From the NCBI GenBank assembly GCA_015472025.1, contig BNHL01000001.1:1957501-2021500 (forward strand): DNA of 64,000 bases, in the 5' to 3' direction. Position numbers and translations under genes: made by a program. Positions 32,965 through 43,141 of the stretch are shown here, piece after piece. How positions within the stretch are numbered: the first letter of the stretch is position 1; every line of letters starts with the position of its first letter. This DNA is from Cytophagales bacterium WSM2-2 (GTDB taxonomy: Bacteria > Bacteroidota > Bacteroidia > Cytophagales > Cyclobacteriaceae). Below the pieces are notes generated by a model. The model was not told the DNA's origin. It made no database searches and worked only from the letters and a program-made list of their open reading frames with translations.

Positions 32965-34707
32965 ATGCCAAAGAGATTCAATTATTTGTCCTACATGCTG
33001 TTAGCCTTGGTTGTTTTTCAACTTGGCTGTTTCATTTGGTCCATTGACAAGGGGCTCGACTTCACGGATGAGGCCTTTAGTTTCCTAGGTTTTAGCAATT
33101 CGGAAGAGATAACTAAAGCTGGGACCTACTATATAACTATATATGGTATATTCTTCAGTTGGATAAAAGTAAGTATTATCAATGTTCGAATCTTAAGGTT
33201 ATTTCTTTTGGTTTTGTGCGGCTCGGTGTTGGCATTCGGCTTGACTCGATGGACAAGGCGAACGACAGAAATTGATCTTGTGACCAATACCAACTTGGCC
33301 TTATTTGTACTTTGTGGTTCGTTCTTGATTCATGCCTCTGGCGGCCAGGCGTTGACCTACAATACAACATCAAATTTTTTATTTCAAGTAATTGTTGGCT
33401 GTAGTCTTTTTACGTTGCAACGAGAAAGGAGCTTCAATCAAAAGGATGCCAGCTTATACTTCCTGATTGGTGTATTTCTGCTGCTTCTGTTTGCAGTTAA
33501 GTTCTCGAACGCAATATTTTTGTCCATTTTCATTTTTGCTTTATTGGTTTTTGATAAAAGGAATCTCAAAACGGTATTGCAATATTCTGTAATTGTATTT
33601 GGCGGGGTGTTAGTGGCAGGGTTGATTTTGTCGAGGGGAGATTTGATTTCATGGTTGAAGGATTATTATCAAATGCTAGTCGTGATTGGAAATAGCTCCG
33701 CTGATTCCATTCTATCACGCTATTTGGAAGATTACCAATACATCAAAACCAGCCTTATTCTTAATCACTTTATTTTAATTGCCCTTATTTTGATTCTGCT
33801 GTCATTAAATCATTTTGCAACACATAGAGCAGCAAAAATTGCAATCGCTGTTCTCGCTTCTGGCTTGATCGTAAATGTAAGTTATGAGCAAAGTCTTTAT
33901 CTAGGCGGACAAAAATACTTCTATACATTTACTTTCATCTACATTCTAATAATCGTGATATGGGTTGTCGCTCAAGTGATTTTGAGCTCGGTTGATTGGA
34001 TCAGAAGCAAGTTAGAAAATATAAGCGTTCTCGTAATGGCAGGATTATTACTTTTAATGCCACTTGTGGGTTCTTTTGGAACTAATAATTTGTTGTCCAT
34101 TCAAATCATATGGTATACTTCATTTCTTTTTGCGGGAATTTATTTGTTGCTGTATAAGAGCGGTCCATATCTTTTGACTGCATTTGTAATTGTACTCGCT
34201 ATTAACGCTGCAATTCAATCCATATCAGGGGTCTTTTATTTTCCGTATCGCACCAACCCCATCAGCGAAGAATCTCAATTGCTTCTTGTGGGGGAAGAAA
34301 GAATTAAGCTCAACAAAGAATTATGTGCTTCTGTGAAGACTGCATATGATTTGGTTTATTCTAAAACAACCTTCTCACCGCGAGATCCCATCTTCGCGTT
34401 TGCGAGTGAATATGGATACATTTATTTTTTGAAAGGCACGTTACCTGGCTGGGGCTGGTATAGTGAGACAAGCAAAGAAATGAACCGTACGCAATTAGAA
34501 AGCAGCAGAATAAAAAATATCGATCAAACTATTTTCATTTTACCGGTAGAATACCGATTGGATAGTCTTTACATCAGTAGTTTTAAGAAACGGAATGTTC
34601 GTTTTCCAGAAGATTATACCAAGCTTGGAGAATTCACTCACAGGTTAGAAGCTGAGCAACGGCAACTTGCCATCTATGTTCCCAAAAAAATCTTAAAAGG
34701 CAAATGA
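32965..34707 (+). CDS. GT-C fold membrane glycosyltransferase-like protein
   Basis: The 580-residue protein has about 10-12 helices followed by a ~140-residue soluble C-terminal part. After the first helix the loop reads KGLDFTDEAFSF, the acidic DxxDE-type motif in the first extracytoplasmic loop expected of GT-C enzymes such as the GT39/GT83 families. These use polyprenyl-phosphate sugars outside the inner membrane. The nearby GT2 at 34930, which would charge such a lipid carrier, fits this role. A polymer-decorating side-branch function is inferred. Confidence 0.75.
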   Translation: MPKRFNYLSYMLLALVVFQLGCFIWSIDKGLDFTDEAFSFLGFSNSEEITKAGTYYITIYGIFFSWIKVSIINVRILRLFLLVLCGSVLAFGLTRWTRRTTEIDLVTNTNLALFVLCGSFLIHASGGQALTYNTTSNFLFQVIVGCSLFTLQRERSFNQKDASLYFLIGVFLLLLFAVKFSNAIFLSIFIFALLVFDKRNLKTVLQYSVIVFGGVLVAGLILSRGDLISWLKDYYQMLVVIGNSSADSILSRYLEDYQYIKTSLILNHFILIALILILLSLNHFATHRAAKIAIAVLASGLIVNVSYEQSLYLGGQKYFYTFTFIYILIIVIWVVAQVILSSVDWIRSKLENISVLVMAGLLLLMPLVGSFGTNNLLSIQIIWYTSFLFAGIYLLLYKSGPYLLTAFVIVLAINAAIQSISGVFYFPYRTNPISEESQLLLVGEERIKLNKELCASVKTAYDLVYSKTTFSPRDPIFAFASEYGYIYFLKGTLPGWGWYSETSKEMNRTQLESSRIKNIDQTIFILPVEYRLDSLYISSFKKRNVRFPEDYTKLGEFTHRLEAEQRQLAIYVPKKILKGK

Positions 34708-34881
34708 TATGCCTAAATGTCTTTCAGGTGCTTTTTTGAGCCCAATCGCTAACGCCTAAGATTGACAAGCATGGTGATTCATAGCATCACTAAAACTAGT
34801 GCGATTCACGGATGGTGAGTAAAAAAATAATTTCATTTCCTCAGTAATTTTCAATGGTCATACCTTGATAGGTAAAAGAAT

Positions 34882-34889
34882 TAAATTTG
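34882..34889 (+). promoter_or_regulatory. -7 promoter box (TAAATTTG) before the GT2 at 34930
   Basis: A perfect TAnnTTTG lies 40 bases before the ATG. Genes from here to 39932 are collinear and closely spaced, so it may drive all six. Confidence 0.45.
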
Positions 34890-34929
34890 CCAGAAGTAGT
34901 TTCAATTTGCATTGAGCTCAGCCAATAAA

Positions 34930-35874
34930 ATGAATATCTCAACTCACAAGAAGTCGTTGACTCTGTCTATCGTAAGCCCTGTGTACGAGGCTGTTGCAAT
35001 TGTGCCACATTTAGTAATGAAAATTAAGGAGGCCATGCAACCAATTGGTATCAAATTTGAAATCGTGCTTGTGGACGACGGTAGTCAGGACAACAGTTGG
35101 GGAGCTATTGCCTCTGCATGTGCTAGTCACGCTGAAGTCCGAGGAGTTAAACTTAGTCGTAATTTTGGTCAGCACTACGCCATTACGGCAGGCCTTGAAA
35201 AAGCAAAAGGTGATGTAGTCGTACTCATGGACTGTGATTTGCAGGATGACCCTGAATATATCTCGGCTTTGCTCGACAAATACTATGAAGGGAATGAAAT
35301 AGTATTTACGAAGCGGATGAAACGCAAGCATACCGCCATTAAATCTTTGGCATCAAAGCTTTTCAATTTGTGCTTTACTTTTTTGTCAGACGGAAGATAT
35401 GACATTGACTCTGGAAGCCTGACGTTGTTCTCTAGCCGCGTGAAAAATGAATTCCTAAAGTTGAAGGAGAAAGACAGGCTGTATATTCAAATATTGAAGT
35501 GGCTTGGATTCCGTTCTACAACGATCGAGGTAGACCATCGAAGACGTTTTTCTGGCGAGACCAGTTATAGTTTCGTCAAACTGTTCTCACTTGCGGTTCA
35601 GGGGTGGACTTCACATTCCACAAAATTACTTCGAATGTCGATTTATTCGGGCGCTTTTTTGGCAATTGTAGCCCTAATTGCCGCTATATACATTATAATC
35701 ATGAAATTTATAAACAACTATCAGGCAGGCTGGGCTAGCATTATAGTTGTTATACTATTTTCTACTGGAATAATTCAGTTCAGCTTGGGTATCCTTGGAA
35801 TTTATATTGGCAAAACTTTCGAGCAGTCAAAGAACAGACCATTGTATATTATTGAAGAAATTGTTAATGAATGA
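34930..35874 (+). CDS. polyprenyl-phosphate glycosyltransferase (GtrB/DPM1-like GT2)
   Basis: The ATG at 34930 is preferred over a TTG at 34912 and gives 314 residues. The cytoplasmic GT2 domain has LSIVSPVYEA, FEIVLVDDGSQDNSW, KLSRNFGQHYAI and MDCDLQDDPE, the marks of dolichyl-phosphate-mannose-synthase-like enzymes. Two C-terminal helices (about 238-262 and 272-298) anchor it. It would transfer a sugar to undecaprenyl phosphate for use by a GT-C enzyme, such as the one at 32965. The gene overlaps the WbqC gene by eight bases. Confidence 0.9.
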   Translation: MNISTHKKSLTLSIVSPVYEAVAIVPHLVMKIKEAMQPIGIKFEIVLVDDGSQDNSWGAIASACASHAEVRGVKLSRNFGQHYAITAGLEKAKGDVVVLMDCDLQDDPEYISALLDKYYEGNEIVFTKRMKRKHTAIKSLASKLFNLCFTFLSDGRYDIDSGSLTLFSSRVKNEFLKLKEKDRLYIQILKWLGFRSTTIEVDHRRRFSGETSYSFVKLFSLAVQGWTSHSTKLLRMSIYSGAFLAIVALIAAIYIIIMKFINNYQAGWASIIVVILFSTGIIQFSLGILGIYIGKTFEQSKNRPLYIIEEIVNE

Positions 35875-36571
35875 GAAAAAGAAAGTGTTGATTACTCAGT
35901 CAAACTATATTCCCTGGAAAGGATATTTCGATGCAATCAACTCGGTGGATATAGTTATTCTTTATGATGACGCACAGTATACTCGGAGAGACTGGCGTAA
36001 CCGAAATAAAATCAAAACACCAAATGGCCTGTTATGGTTAACTATTCCAGTAGATGTGAAGGGAAAATTTTTTCAAAAAATAAGTGAAACTAAAATTAGC
36101 GATAGGCAATGGACAAAAAATCACTGGGAAACCTTGTTGCATAACTATAGTAAGGCACCCTGCTTTTTACAGTATCGCGATATAATTGAAAATGCTTATT
36201 TAGGATGCCAAGATGAGAAACTGAGCTTGATTAACTTACATTTTTTAAAAACCTGCTGCGCTTTGCTTGATATCAAAACCGAGTTTAGGTGGTCCTCCGA
36301 ATTTGACTTGCGAGGAGACAAGAGCGAGAAACTGTTGAATATGTGTATTGACTCGAATGCGATCACGTACTATTCCGGACTCGCAGCCAAAGACTACCTT
36401 GACGTAAGTTTATTTGAGGCACATGGAATAGAGGTGAAATGGATGGACTATTCCGGTTACCTTGCCTATCCCCAGCTTTATGGAAAGTTTGAACATGAAG
36501 TTTCTATTTTAGACCTGATATTTAATACGGGGGATGGAGCGAAAAAATACATGAAGTCCTTTCTACAATGA
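35867..36571 (+). CDS. WbqC-family protein
   Basis: The 234-residue protein has the family's opening VLITQSNYIPWKGYFDAI and the hallmark VILYDDAQYTRRDWRNRNKI, followed by LWLTIPV. WbqC-like proteins recur in O-antigen and amino-sugar loci, often close to aminotransferases and methyltransferases. Their biochemical role is, to my knowledge, not firmly established. The ATG at 35867 lies within the end of the GT2 gene. A four-base overlap follows with the methyltransferase. Confidence 0.88.
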   Translation: MNEKKKVLITQSNYIPWKGYFDAINSVDIVILYDDAQYTRRDWRNRNKIKTPNGLLWLTIPVDVKGKFFQKISETKISDRQWTKNHWETLLHNYSKAPCFLQYRDIIENAYLGCQDEKLSLINLHFLKTCCALLDIKTEFRWSSEFDLRGDKSEKLLNMCIDSNAITYYSGLAAKDYLDVSLFEAHGIEVKWMDYSGYLAYPQLYGKFEHEVSILDLIFNTGDGAKKYMKSFLQ

Positions 36572-37200
36572 CTAATAAATTAATAGATGATGTGGCCACT
36601 TACTATAGTTCTAAACTTTTAGAGTTTGGTGCCACAGCCAAGGGTGTTGATTGGAACTCTGAGCAGTCTCAACAATTGCGTTTTTCGCAGTTGTGTAAGA
36701 TCATTGATCCTTTGTTGATGAATTTTTCAATATTAGACTACGGCTGTGGCTATGGAGCTATGTTGAGTTACCTCCGCACTAAGCTTGACCCTCAAATTGG
36801 CATGAAGTACATTGGGTTTGATGTATCAATTGAAATGATCAAGCAGTCAACACAGATTTTTGGAGGTGATGAAAAAATAGTATGGGCTTCTAAAGAGCAA
36901 GAGCTTACAGCGTGTGATTACGTAGTTGCCTCGGGAATATTTAATGTAAAGATGGATTATGAACATAAAATCTGGCTGGAATATGTTTTGAACACATTAG
37001 CTAAATTAGATAGTTTGGGCAGAAAAGGATTCTCGTTTAATGTCCTTACCTCATATTCAGATAAAGAATTGATGAAAGACAATTTATACTATGCGGACCC
37101 GGGCTTCCTTTTTGCGTTTTGCAAGAGCAACTTTTCCCGAGATGTAGCTCTATTACATGATTATGGATTGTACGAATTTTCAATCTTAGTGCGAAAATAA
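36568..37200 (+). CDS. SAM-dependent methyltransferase-like protein
   Basis: The 210-residue protein has a Rossmann methyltransferase core with motif I SILDYGCGYGAMLSYL and YIGFDVSIEMIK. The later part (DYVVASGIFNVKM, GFSFNVLTSYSD) matches a small methyltransferase group often found next to WbqC and NeuD-like genes. The substrate is probably a sugar nucleotide or glycan. It shares four bases with wbqC and is directly abutted by the next ATG. Confidence 0.82.
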   Translation: MTNKLIDDVATYYSSKLLEFGATAKGVDWNSEQSQQLRFSQLCKIIDPLLMNFSILDYGCGYGAMLSYLRTKLDPQIGMKYIGFDVSIEMIKQSTQIFGGDEKIVWASKEQELTACDYVVASGIFNVKMDYEHKIWLEYVLNTLAKLDSLGRKGFSFNVLTSYSDKELMKDNLYYADPGFLFAFCKSNFSRDVALLHDYGLYEFSILVRK

Positions 37201-37863
37201 ATGAATAAGAAGCTTATCATTTTTGGAACAGGAGATATAGGTCAAATAGCGAATTTTTATTTTAAAATAGATTCGGATTATGAGCCTGTCGCATTTACCA
37301 TTAATCGCGACTATATAAAAGAATCAACCTTTGAAGGATTACCCGTGGTTCCATTTGAGGAAATCGAAAACAAATACTCGCCCGAAGAGTTTGAGATATT
37401 TATTGCACTCAGTTATTCTCAAATGAACAAGCTCAGAACTGCAAAGTATGAAGAGGCTAAAAGCAAGGGCTATAAAATAGCAACTTATATCAGTTCAAAA
37501 TGTATTTACTTATCTCAGTACAAAGCTGGTGAGAATTGTTTCATTTTTGAAAACAATGTAGTGCAACCATTTGTAAAAATAGGAAATAATGTAACTATTT
37601 GGAGTGGGAATCATATAGGTCATCACTCAGTGATTGAGGATAATAATTTCATAAGCTCACACGTAGTTATATCGGGGCACTGCCATGTGGAGCCTTTTTG
37701 TTTCTTGGGAGTAAACTCCACCTTGGCACACAAGGTCAGGATCACATCAGAGACACTATTGGGTGCAGGTGCAATCATAACAAAAGATACTGAGTTCGCT
37801 GGTGTGTATGTGCCTGCTAAAACCGTAAGGATTGAAAAAAAGAGTAGTCAGTTTGAATTATGA
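37201..37863 (+). CDS. NeuD-family sugar O/N-acetyltransferase
   Basis: The 220-residue protein has an N-terminal Rossmann-like domain opening with KLIIFGTGDIGQIANFYF, then a left-handed beta-helix made of hexapeptide repeats (IGNNVTIWSGNHIGHHSVIEDN). His residues in IGHHS and ISGHCH are candidates for catalytic base. NeuD/PglD-type enzymes acetylate the amino group of 4-amino sugars using acetyl-CoA. With the WecE-like aminotransferase in the same operon it could complete an N-acetylated 4-amino-4,6-dideoxyhexose. There is no gap to the preceding methyltransferase gene. Confidence 0.87.
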   Translation: MNKKLIIFGTGDIGQIANFYFKIDSDYEPVAFTINRDYIKESTFEGLPVVPFEEIENKYSPEEFEIFIALSYSQMNKLRTAKYEEAKSKGYKIATYISSKCIYLSQYKAGENCFIFENNVVQPFVKIGNNVTIWSGNHIGHHSVIEDNNFISSHVVISGHCHVEPFCFLGVNSTLAHKVRITSETLLGAGAIITKDTEFAGVYVPAKTVRIEKKSSQFEL

Positions 37864-37884
37864 GATACAGATAGTTTTGAACCA

Positions 37885-38802
37885 ATGAACTGGAGAAAAC
37901 TTGGTCAGGTATTCAGCCCTGAAGATTGCCCTAAAGGTTTCAGTCATGCTACGGTACCCATAGCGATTAAATTAACAGAGTCTACATTTAAAATTATTTA
38001 TTCCAGTCGCGATGAATATTCACGATCGGTGCCTTTTAGTCTAGTGTTTGATGTCGAAAAACTGCAGATCATCGAAACTGACAACGAACCTTTTTTATCA
38101 CTCGGCGAAACAGGCTCATTTGATGATTGCGGAGTGATGCCAACTTGTTGCGTTAGCAATGGGTCACAAATCTATTTGTACTATATCGGCTGGAATCAGG
38201 GTAAGAATGTGCCCTTTAGAAATTCAATTGGGGTGGCTGTAAGTGAGGATGGCGGCACTACTTTTCGAAAGGCATTTGCCGGGCCTGTTCTTGACAGAAG
38301 CATATTTGACCCCGTATTTGTAGCCAGTTGTGATATCTTTAAAAAAGACAATAATCTCCTGATGTATTACTTGTCAGGGATCAAATGGGAACAAAAAAAT
38401 AATGGCTTTCGTCACTATTACCACATTAAGATAGCTCAATCCCAAGACTTTATTACATGGAAAAGGGAAGGGCGAATAGCAATTGATTTTAAGGATCCTG
38501 ACGAATACGCTATCTCTGTTCCAAGGGTTGTACTTTGGAAAGGAGGCGAATACAGAATGTTCTATTCTTATCGGGGGGGGGCGTTAAATGAATACTATCA
38601 GATTGGGTGCGCAAAGTCAAATGACTTAATAGAGTGGCTCCGAGTTGATGAGGAAGTAAACTTAAGTGTTTCTGTTAAAGGATGGGATAGTGAAATGCTT
38701 TGTTATCCCTTCATTTTTGCTCATAATGAACAGGTATACATGCTGTACAATGGAAACGGATATGGCAAAACAGGATTTGGTTTAGCAATTTTAGTCGAAT
38801 AA
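37885..38802 (+). CDS. cytoplasmic five-bladed beta-propeller glycosidase-like protein
   Basis: The 305-residue protein has no signal peptide. Its pattern fits a GH43/GH130/GH32-like five-bladed propeller: blade ends such as IGVAVSEDGGTTF, IKIAQSQDFITWKREG and IGCAKSNDLIEWLRVD, and an acidic FDDCGVMP segment plus DRSIFDPVF. Family enzymes hydrolyse or phosphorolyse glycosides. Here it sits among sugar-nucleotide genes, so it may act on a precursor or serve as a sugar-binding accessory protein. Function is not assigned. It lies 22 bases after the acetyltransferase gene and 2 bases before the aminotransferase. Confidence 0.75.
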   Translation: MNWRKLGQVFSPEDCPKGFSHATVPIAIKLTESTFKIIYSSRDEYSRSVPFSLVFDVEKLQIIETDNEPFLSLGETGSFDDCGVMPTCCVSNGSQIYLYYIGWNQGKNVPFRNSIGVAVSEDGGTTFRKAFAGPVLDRSIFDPVFVASCDIFKKDNNLLMYYLSGIKWEQKNNGFRHYYHIKIAQSQDFITWKREGRIAIDFKDPDEYAISVPRVVLWKGGEYRMFYSYRGGALNEYYQIGCAKSNDLIEWLRVDEEVNLSVSVKGWDSEMLCYPFIFAHNEQVYMLYNGNGYGKTGFGLAILVE

Positions 38803-38804
38803 AT

Positions 38805-39932
38805 GTGAAAGAGATATCATTCAATTTACCCCTTATAGCTGGAAATGAGTTGAAGTATATCCAAGATGCCGTAGTATCAAGGAAGCTTTCAGGCAACGGA
38901 AAATATACAAAGGCTTGTCACGATTTTTTCGAAAAGCGATATGGATTCATGAAGTGCTTATTGACTTCTTCATGCACAGATGCCTTAGAGATGGCTGCAA
39001 TTCTCTGCAATATTCAGCCAGGTGATGAGGTAATAGTGCCTTCGTACACCTTTGTTTCAACTGCTAACGCTTTTGTTTTAAGAGGAGCAAAGATTGTCTT
39101 TGCCGATAGCGGCTTGGATCACCCCGGAATAGACGAAGACCAAATTGAATCTCTGATCACCACGAAGACGAAAGTGATCGTACCGGTGCATTACGCAGGA
39201 GTGGCTTGTGATATGGACAAGATAATGGTGCTTGCCAATAAATATAACTTGCTCGTAGTGGAGGATGCGGCTCAGGCCATTGACAGTTTTTATAAGGGCA
39301 GACCACTGGGTGGAATCGGCCATCTGGGTGCTTTCTCATTTCATGAAACCAAAAATATTATCTCGGGAGAAGGAGGGATGCTGGTAATAAACGATCAACG
39401 ATTTCTGAAAAGAGCAGAAATTATTTGGGAGAAGGGTACTAACCGTGCCGCTTTTTGGCGAGGTGAAATTGACAAATACGGTTGGGTAGATATGGGAAGC
39501 TCGTTTCTTCCCTCCGAACTGACGGCTGCATTTTTGCTGGCACAGTTGGAAAACCTTGATGCGATTCAAAAGAAAAGGTGCGCGATATGGAATAGTTATC
39601 AGGAGGGGTTGCAGGCAGTCGGTAGTCGCAGCAAAATCAATTTACCAAAGCTACCAGCTTACGCCACTAACAATTTTCATATGTTTTATATAATTGCCAG
39701 GAATCTAAACGAAAGATCCGCGTTGGTAGAGTACTTAAAATCGAATAACATTAACAGTGTTTTCCATTACCAAAGCTTACACAAAAGCCCTTTTTACACT
39801 AACAAATATGAGGGACCTGCGCTTTGTAATTCCGATCGATATACTGATACTTTACTGAGATTACCTTTGCACTGTGGTCTGAATGATTCAGATGTCAAAA
39901 GAGTAGTTCAAGAGATAGACTCTTTTTTTTGA
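38805..39932 (+). CDS. wecE: WecE/RffA-like dTDP-4-amino-4,6-dideoxygalactose transaminase
   Basis: The start is GTG at 38805; the ATG two bases earlier is out of frame. The 375-residue PLP enzyme has D154 in VVEDAAQAID, the PLP lysine K183 in FSFHETKNIISGEGG, and TSSCTDALEMAA for phosphate binding. The FHETKN signature is characteristic of WecE/RffA, which aminates dTDP-4-keto-6-deoxyglucose to dTDP-Fuc4N. No rmlA/rmlB genes lie in the window, so the substrate must come from elsewhere. It closes the 34930-39932 operon. Confidence 0.9.
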   Translation: MKEISFNLPLIAGNELKYIQDAVVSRKLSGNGKYTKACHDFFEKRYGFMKCLLTSSCTDALEMAAILCNIQPGDEVIVPSYTFVSTANAFVLRGAKIVFADSGLDHPGIDEDQIESLITTKTKVIVPVHYAGVACDMDKIMVLANKYNLLVVEDAAQAIDSFYKGRPLGGIGHLGAFSFHETKNIISGEGGMLVINDQRFLKRAEIIWEKGTNRAAFWRGEIDKYGWVDMGSSFLPSELTAAFLLAQLENLDAIQKKRCAIWNSYQEGLQAVGSRSKINLPKLPAYATNNFHMFYIIARNLNERSALVEYLKSNNINSVFHYQSLHKSPFYTNKYEGPALCNSDRYTDTLLRLPLHCGLNDSDVKRVVQEIDSFF

Positions 39933-39997
39933 GGCTTCGCTGAAGATTCTTCATTTCATTTTCGGTTATGGGGCTAAACTAATACGTGTTATCGCTT

Positions 39998-40954
39998 TTA
40001 CCCGTTATCAATCCTTTTGCCATCTTTCTTAGAAATTATCTGATCAATAATGTACGGCCTTTTGGTTGACACCGTTAAATAAATTCGACCAACGTACTCG
40101 CCGATAAGACCCAGACACATCAGGATTAATCCATTAAAAAAAACAATGAGGAGTACTAGCGTGATCCATCCTTCAACATGAGATTGATTGGCTAAATAGT
40201 CATAGATAAAAAATAAACCGAGGGCGACCGAAAGACTCGAAGCAACGATTCCGCAAATTGTCACGAGTCGTAAAGGATAAAGGGAGTACCCGGTAATGTG
40301 CTTTAGAAAAACTGAAATAGATTTGAAAAGATCGTAATTCCCTTTGCCGCGAAAACGTTCGTGATGCACAATTTCGACCTGGCCAATGCTTGAAGTCAAG
40401 GAGAGAATTATACCATCGACATAGGGGAAAGGCCCTTGGTATTTGAGGATATCCTTCACGAGATCAGCTTTTATGATTTTAAAAGGTGACAGATAAAGAT
40501 CTGAAGGTTTTTTCAAAAAGAGTTCTGCGAGGTAGCCGTTGAGATTGCTACCTAGGTTTTTCCACCAGCTATGATTTTGTTTAAATGTCCCGTAACAGAC
40601 ATCGAATCCCTTTTTACACTCTTCATACAACTTGGGAATATCTGAAGGAGACTGTTGCAGATCGTCATCCATAATAACGATGAATTTTCCGTTAGACTGA
40701 TTGAGCCCGGCTAGTATGGCGCTATCCTGACCGGAATTTTTTTTTAAGCTAACCCCTAAAATGTTTTCTGACTTTTCAGTTAATGAAAGAATCTTAAGCC
40801 AGCTTCCGTCTCTACTTTTATCATTCACCAATATCAATTCATAACAAAAGCCTCTTAATGCATCTGATACCTGAGCAGCTAATTCATCTATACAGTTTTC
40901 GGAATTATAAACTGGAACCACAATGCTGATGTTGACTTCTTGAGGGTTTTTCAT
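39998..40954 (-). CDS. polyprenyl-phosphate glycosyltransferase (ArnC/GtrB-like GT2)
   Basis: The 318-residue protein has the GT2 motifs [40 protein letters not shown] and [14 protein letters not shown], and two C-terminal membrane helices (about 230-252 and 265-290). It belongs to the polyprenyl-phosphate-sugar synthases, like the one at 34930, but is not a near copy. It would load a sugar such as a pentose or hexose on undecaprenyl phosphate for periplasmic decoration. A four-base overlap with fcl puts it in the gmd-fcl operon. Confidence 0.88.
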   Translation of the reverse strand: MKNPQEVNISIVVPVYNSENCIDELAAQVSDALRGFCYELILVNDKSRDGSWLKILSLTEKSENILGVSLKKNSGQDSAILAGLNQSNGKFIVIMDDDLQQSPSDIPKLYEECKKGFDVCYGTFKQNHSWWKNLGSNLNGYLAELFLKKPSDLYLSPFKIIKADLVKDILKYQGPFPYVDGIILSLTSSIGQVEIVHHERFRGKGNYDLFKSISVFLKHITGYSLYPLRLVTICGIVASSLSVALGLFFIYDYLANQSHVEGWITLVLLIVFFNGLILMCLGLIGEYVGRIYLTVSTKRPYIIDQIISKKDGKRIDNG

Positions 40955-41877
40955 AACCGAAACTCTTTCTCATAAACAGACTTTAGTCCTTTTTCTAAAG
41001 AGATCGAATAATTCCACCCCAAGTTTTTCAACTTGCTTACATCCAACAATTTTCTTGGTGTCCCATCGGGCTTCGTTTTGTCGAATGTGATTCCACCTGA
41101 ATACCCAACGATATCCTTGATTAATAGAGCGAGTTCTCTAATTGTTAGATCTTCGCCGGTACCAATATTGGCAAATTCAGAATCAGAATATTTTTGCATC
41201 AAGTAGATGCAAGCATCAGCTAAATCATCAACGTGCATAAACTCTCTTCTAGGAGCCCCGCTACCCCAAATCTCCACAGTAGGCTGGTTATTAACATTCG
41301 CCTCGTGAAATTTTCTCAAAAGAGCAGGAATTACGTGTGAGTTTTTCAGGTCGTAATTATCGTTTGGGCCATAGAGGTTTGTAGGCATTGCACTGATAAA
41401 ATCACAGCCGTATTGTCTCTTGTAATTTTCACAAAGCTTGATCCCTGCTATTTTGGCAATAGCATATGGCTCGTTGGTTTCCTCCAAAAAACCTGACAAT
41501 AGCGAATTTTCTCGCAGCGGCTGAGGCGCCATTTTTGGATAAATACAAGATGATCCCAGGAAAAGAAGCTTTTTTACTTTATTAACATAACTCTGATGAA
41601 TTATATTACTTTCTATCATCAGGTTCTCATAAAGAAAATCCGCACGATATTCATTGTTCGCTAGTATTCCTCCTACTTTTGCGGCAGCTAAGAAGACATA
41701 GTCTGGTCTTTCTGCTCTAAAAAAAACCTCAACATCAGCCTGATTCCTCAGATCTAATTCGGAGGAAGTTTTGACTATTAGGTTGTAATAACCCTGACTA
41801 TTTAGTTTTCTTACTATCGCAGACCCGACCATTCCCTTATGGCCCGCGACATAAATCCTGGAAGATTTTTCAATCAT
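40951..41877 (-). CDS. fcl: GDP-L-fucose synthase
   Basis: The 308-residue extended SDR catalyses the epimerisation and reduction of GDP-4-keto-6-deoxymannose to GDP-L-fucose. It shows the NADP motif [10 protein letters not shown] (11-20), the Fcl-specific [11 protein letters not shown] (64-74), the LGSSCIYP block with S109/S110, and the catalytic Y138 and K142 ([10 protein letters not shown]). It directly follows gmd with a four-base overlap. Length and all motifs match the family, so the call is firm. Confidence 0.96.
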   Translation of the reverse strand: MIEKSSRIYVAGHKGMVGSAIVRKLNSQGYYNLIVKTSSELDLRNQADVEVFFRAERPDYVFLAAAKVGGILANNEYRADFLYENLMIESNIIHQSYVNKVKKLLFLGSSCIYPKMAPQPLRENSLLSGFLEETNEPYAIAKIAGIKLCENYKRQYGCDFISAMPTNLYGPNDNYDLKNSHVIPALLRKFHEANVNNQPTVEIWGSGAPRREFMHVDDLADACIYLMQKYSDSEFANIGTGEDLTIRELALLIKDIVGYSGGITFDKTKPDGTPRKLLDVSKLKNLGWNYSISLEKGLKSVYEKEFRL

Positions 41878-42986
41878 TCGTGATACTGGAAGATTTTATG
41901 CCCACCTTCTTTCAAATACTGATCTCGCTTAAATAGTTCCATGTCACTATCCACCATTTCACTTATCAAGGCATCAAGATCATATCGCAGTTTCCATCCC
42001 AGTTTTTCCTTGGCTCTGGTTGGGTCGCCAATAAGTAATTCGACTTCAGTAGGCCGGAAATAGCTGGGGTCAACAACAACAACTTCTTGACCTTTCTTGA
42101 AGTGAAACTCTGGGTTTTCAGATTTCTGGATGATTCCCTTTTCGTTGTTCCCTTTGCCCTCGAAACTAATTGTGACACCTAATCTTGTAAAGGCCTTTAT
42201 AATGAATTCACGAACAGTTGTAGTGATCCCGGTCGCAACGACAAAATCCTCGGCTTCCTTTTGCTGGAGCATAAGCCACATGGCCTCTACATAATCTTTT
42301 GCGTGGCCCCAATCTCGCTTCGAATCCAGATTCCCAACATGCATAGTCTGTTGAAGGCCAAGAGCGATGCGACAGGCTGCTCTTGTAATTTTTCTGGTGA
42401 CAAAAGTTTCTCCTCTAATAGGCGATTCATGATTAAATAAAATACCGTTGCATGCATATATTCCGTAGGCCTCTCTGTAGTTTACTGTAATCCAATATGC
42501 GTATAATTTCGCTACGGCATAGGGTGACCGAGGATAGAAGGGGGTCTTTTCACTCTGGGGTACTTCTTGTACCAAGCCGTACAGTTCAGAGGTAGAAGCT
42601 TGATAAAATTTCGTCTTTCCAGTCAAATTTAAAATCCGAATTGCCTCGAGTATTCGTAAAGTGCCGATACCGTCTACATTGGCTGTATACTCGGGAGTAT
42701 CAAAACTCACTTTAACATGAGACATCGCTCCTAAATTATAAATCTCATCTGGCTGGATTTCTTGAATCAACCGAATAAGGTTTACTGAGTCAGAAAGGTC
42801 ACCGAAGTGAAGTTTTAGTTTTAAACCATTTTCGTGAGGATCCTGATATAAGTGATCTATCCTGTCCGTATTGAATAATGAACTTCTTCGCTTGATTCCA
42901 TGGACTTCGTATCCTTTAGAAATCAACAAATCGGCCAAGTAGGCACCATCCTGCCCGGTAATTCCAGTAACCAATGCTTTCTTCAC
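41874..42986 (-). CDS. gmd: GDP-mannose 4,6-dehydratase
   Basis: The start codon is GTG at 42986. The 370-residue SDR converts GDP-mannose to GDP-4-keto-6-deoxymannose. It has the NADP motif [12 protein letters not shown], the catalytic T132 and E134 in STSELYG and Y156/K160 in SPYAVAKLY, and the Gmd-specific ILFNHESP... [10 protein letters not shown] region. Its product feeds Fcl and, by inference, the perosamine-synthase-like enzyme at 17258-18373. First gene of the gmd-fcl-GT2 operon. Confidence 0.97.
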   Translation of the reverse strand: MKKALVTGITGQDGAYLADLLISKGYEVHGIKRRSSLFNTDRIDHLYQDPHENGLKLKLHFGDLSDSVNLIRLIQEIQPDEIYNLGAMSHVKVSFDTPEYTANVDGIGTLRILEAIRILNLTGKTKFYQASTSELYGLVQEVPQSEKTPFYPRSPYAVAKLYAYWITVNYREAYGIYACNGILFNHESPIRGETFVTRKITRAACRIALGLQQTMHVGNLDSKRDWGHAKDYVEAMWLMLQQKEAEDFVVATGITTTVREFIIKAFTRLGVTISFEGKGNNEKGIIQKSENPEFHFKKGQEVVVVDPSYFRPTEVELLIGDPTRAKEKLGWKLRYDLDALISEMVDSDMELFKRDQYLKEGGHKIFQYHE

Positions 42987-43141
42987 ACACGAAAATTTAG
43001 GGAGGTAAAGATATTAATTTTTTATTGTTAGGCTGAAGTGGGCCGGCATCGTGTTGGACCTTGTTTAGATCGAATGCTCCAACTGATCTAAAATCGCCTC
43101 ACTTACTAATGTACAAGCTAGGATTATATGGAGCCCCAGCA

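Noticed and set aside
34771-34788. Short inverted repeat (GTGAT...ATCAC) after the gene ending at 34707
   Set aside because: Only five base pairs with no T run. Too weak to be called a terminator or operator.
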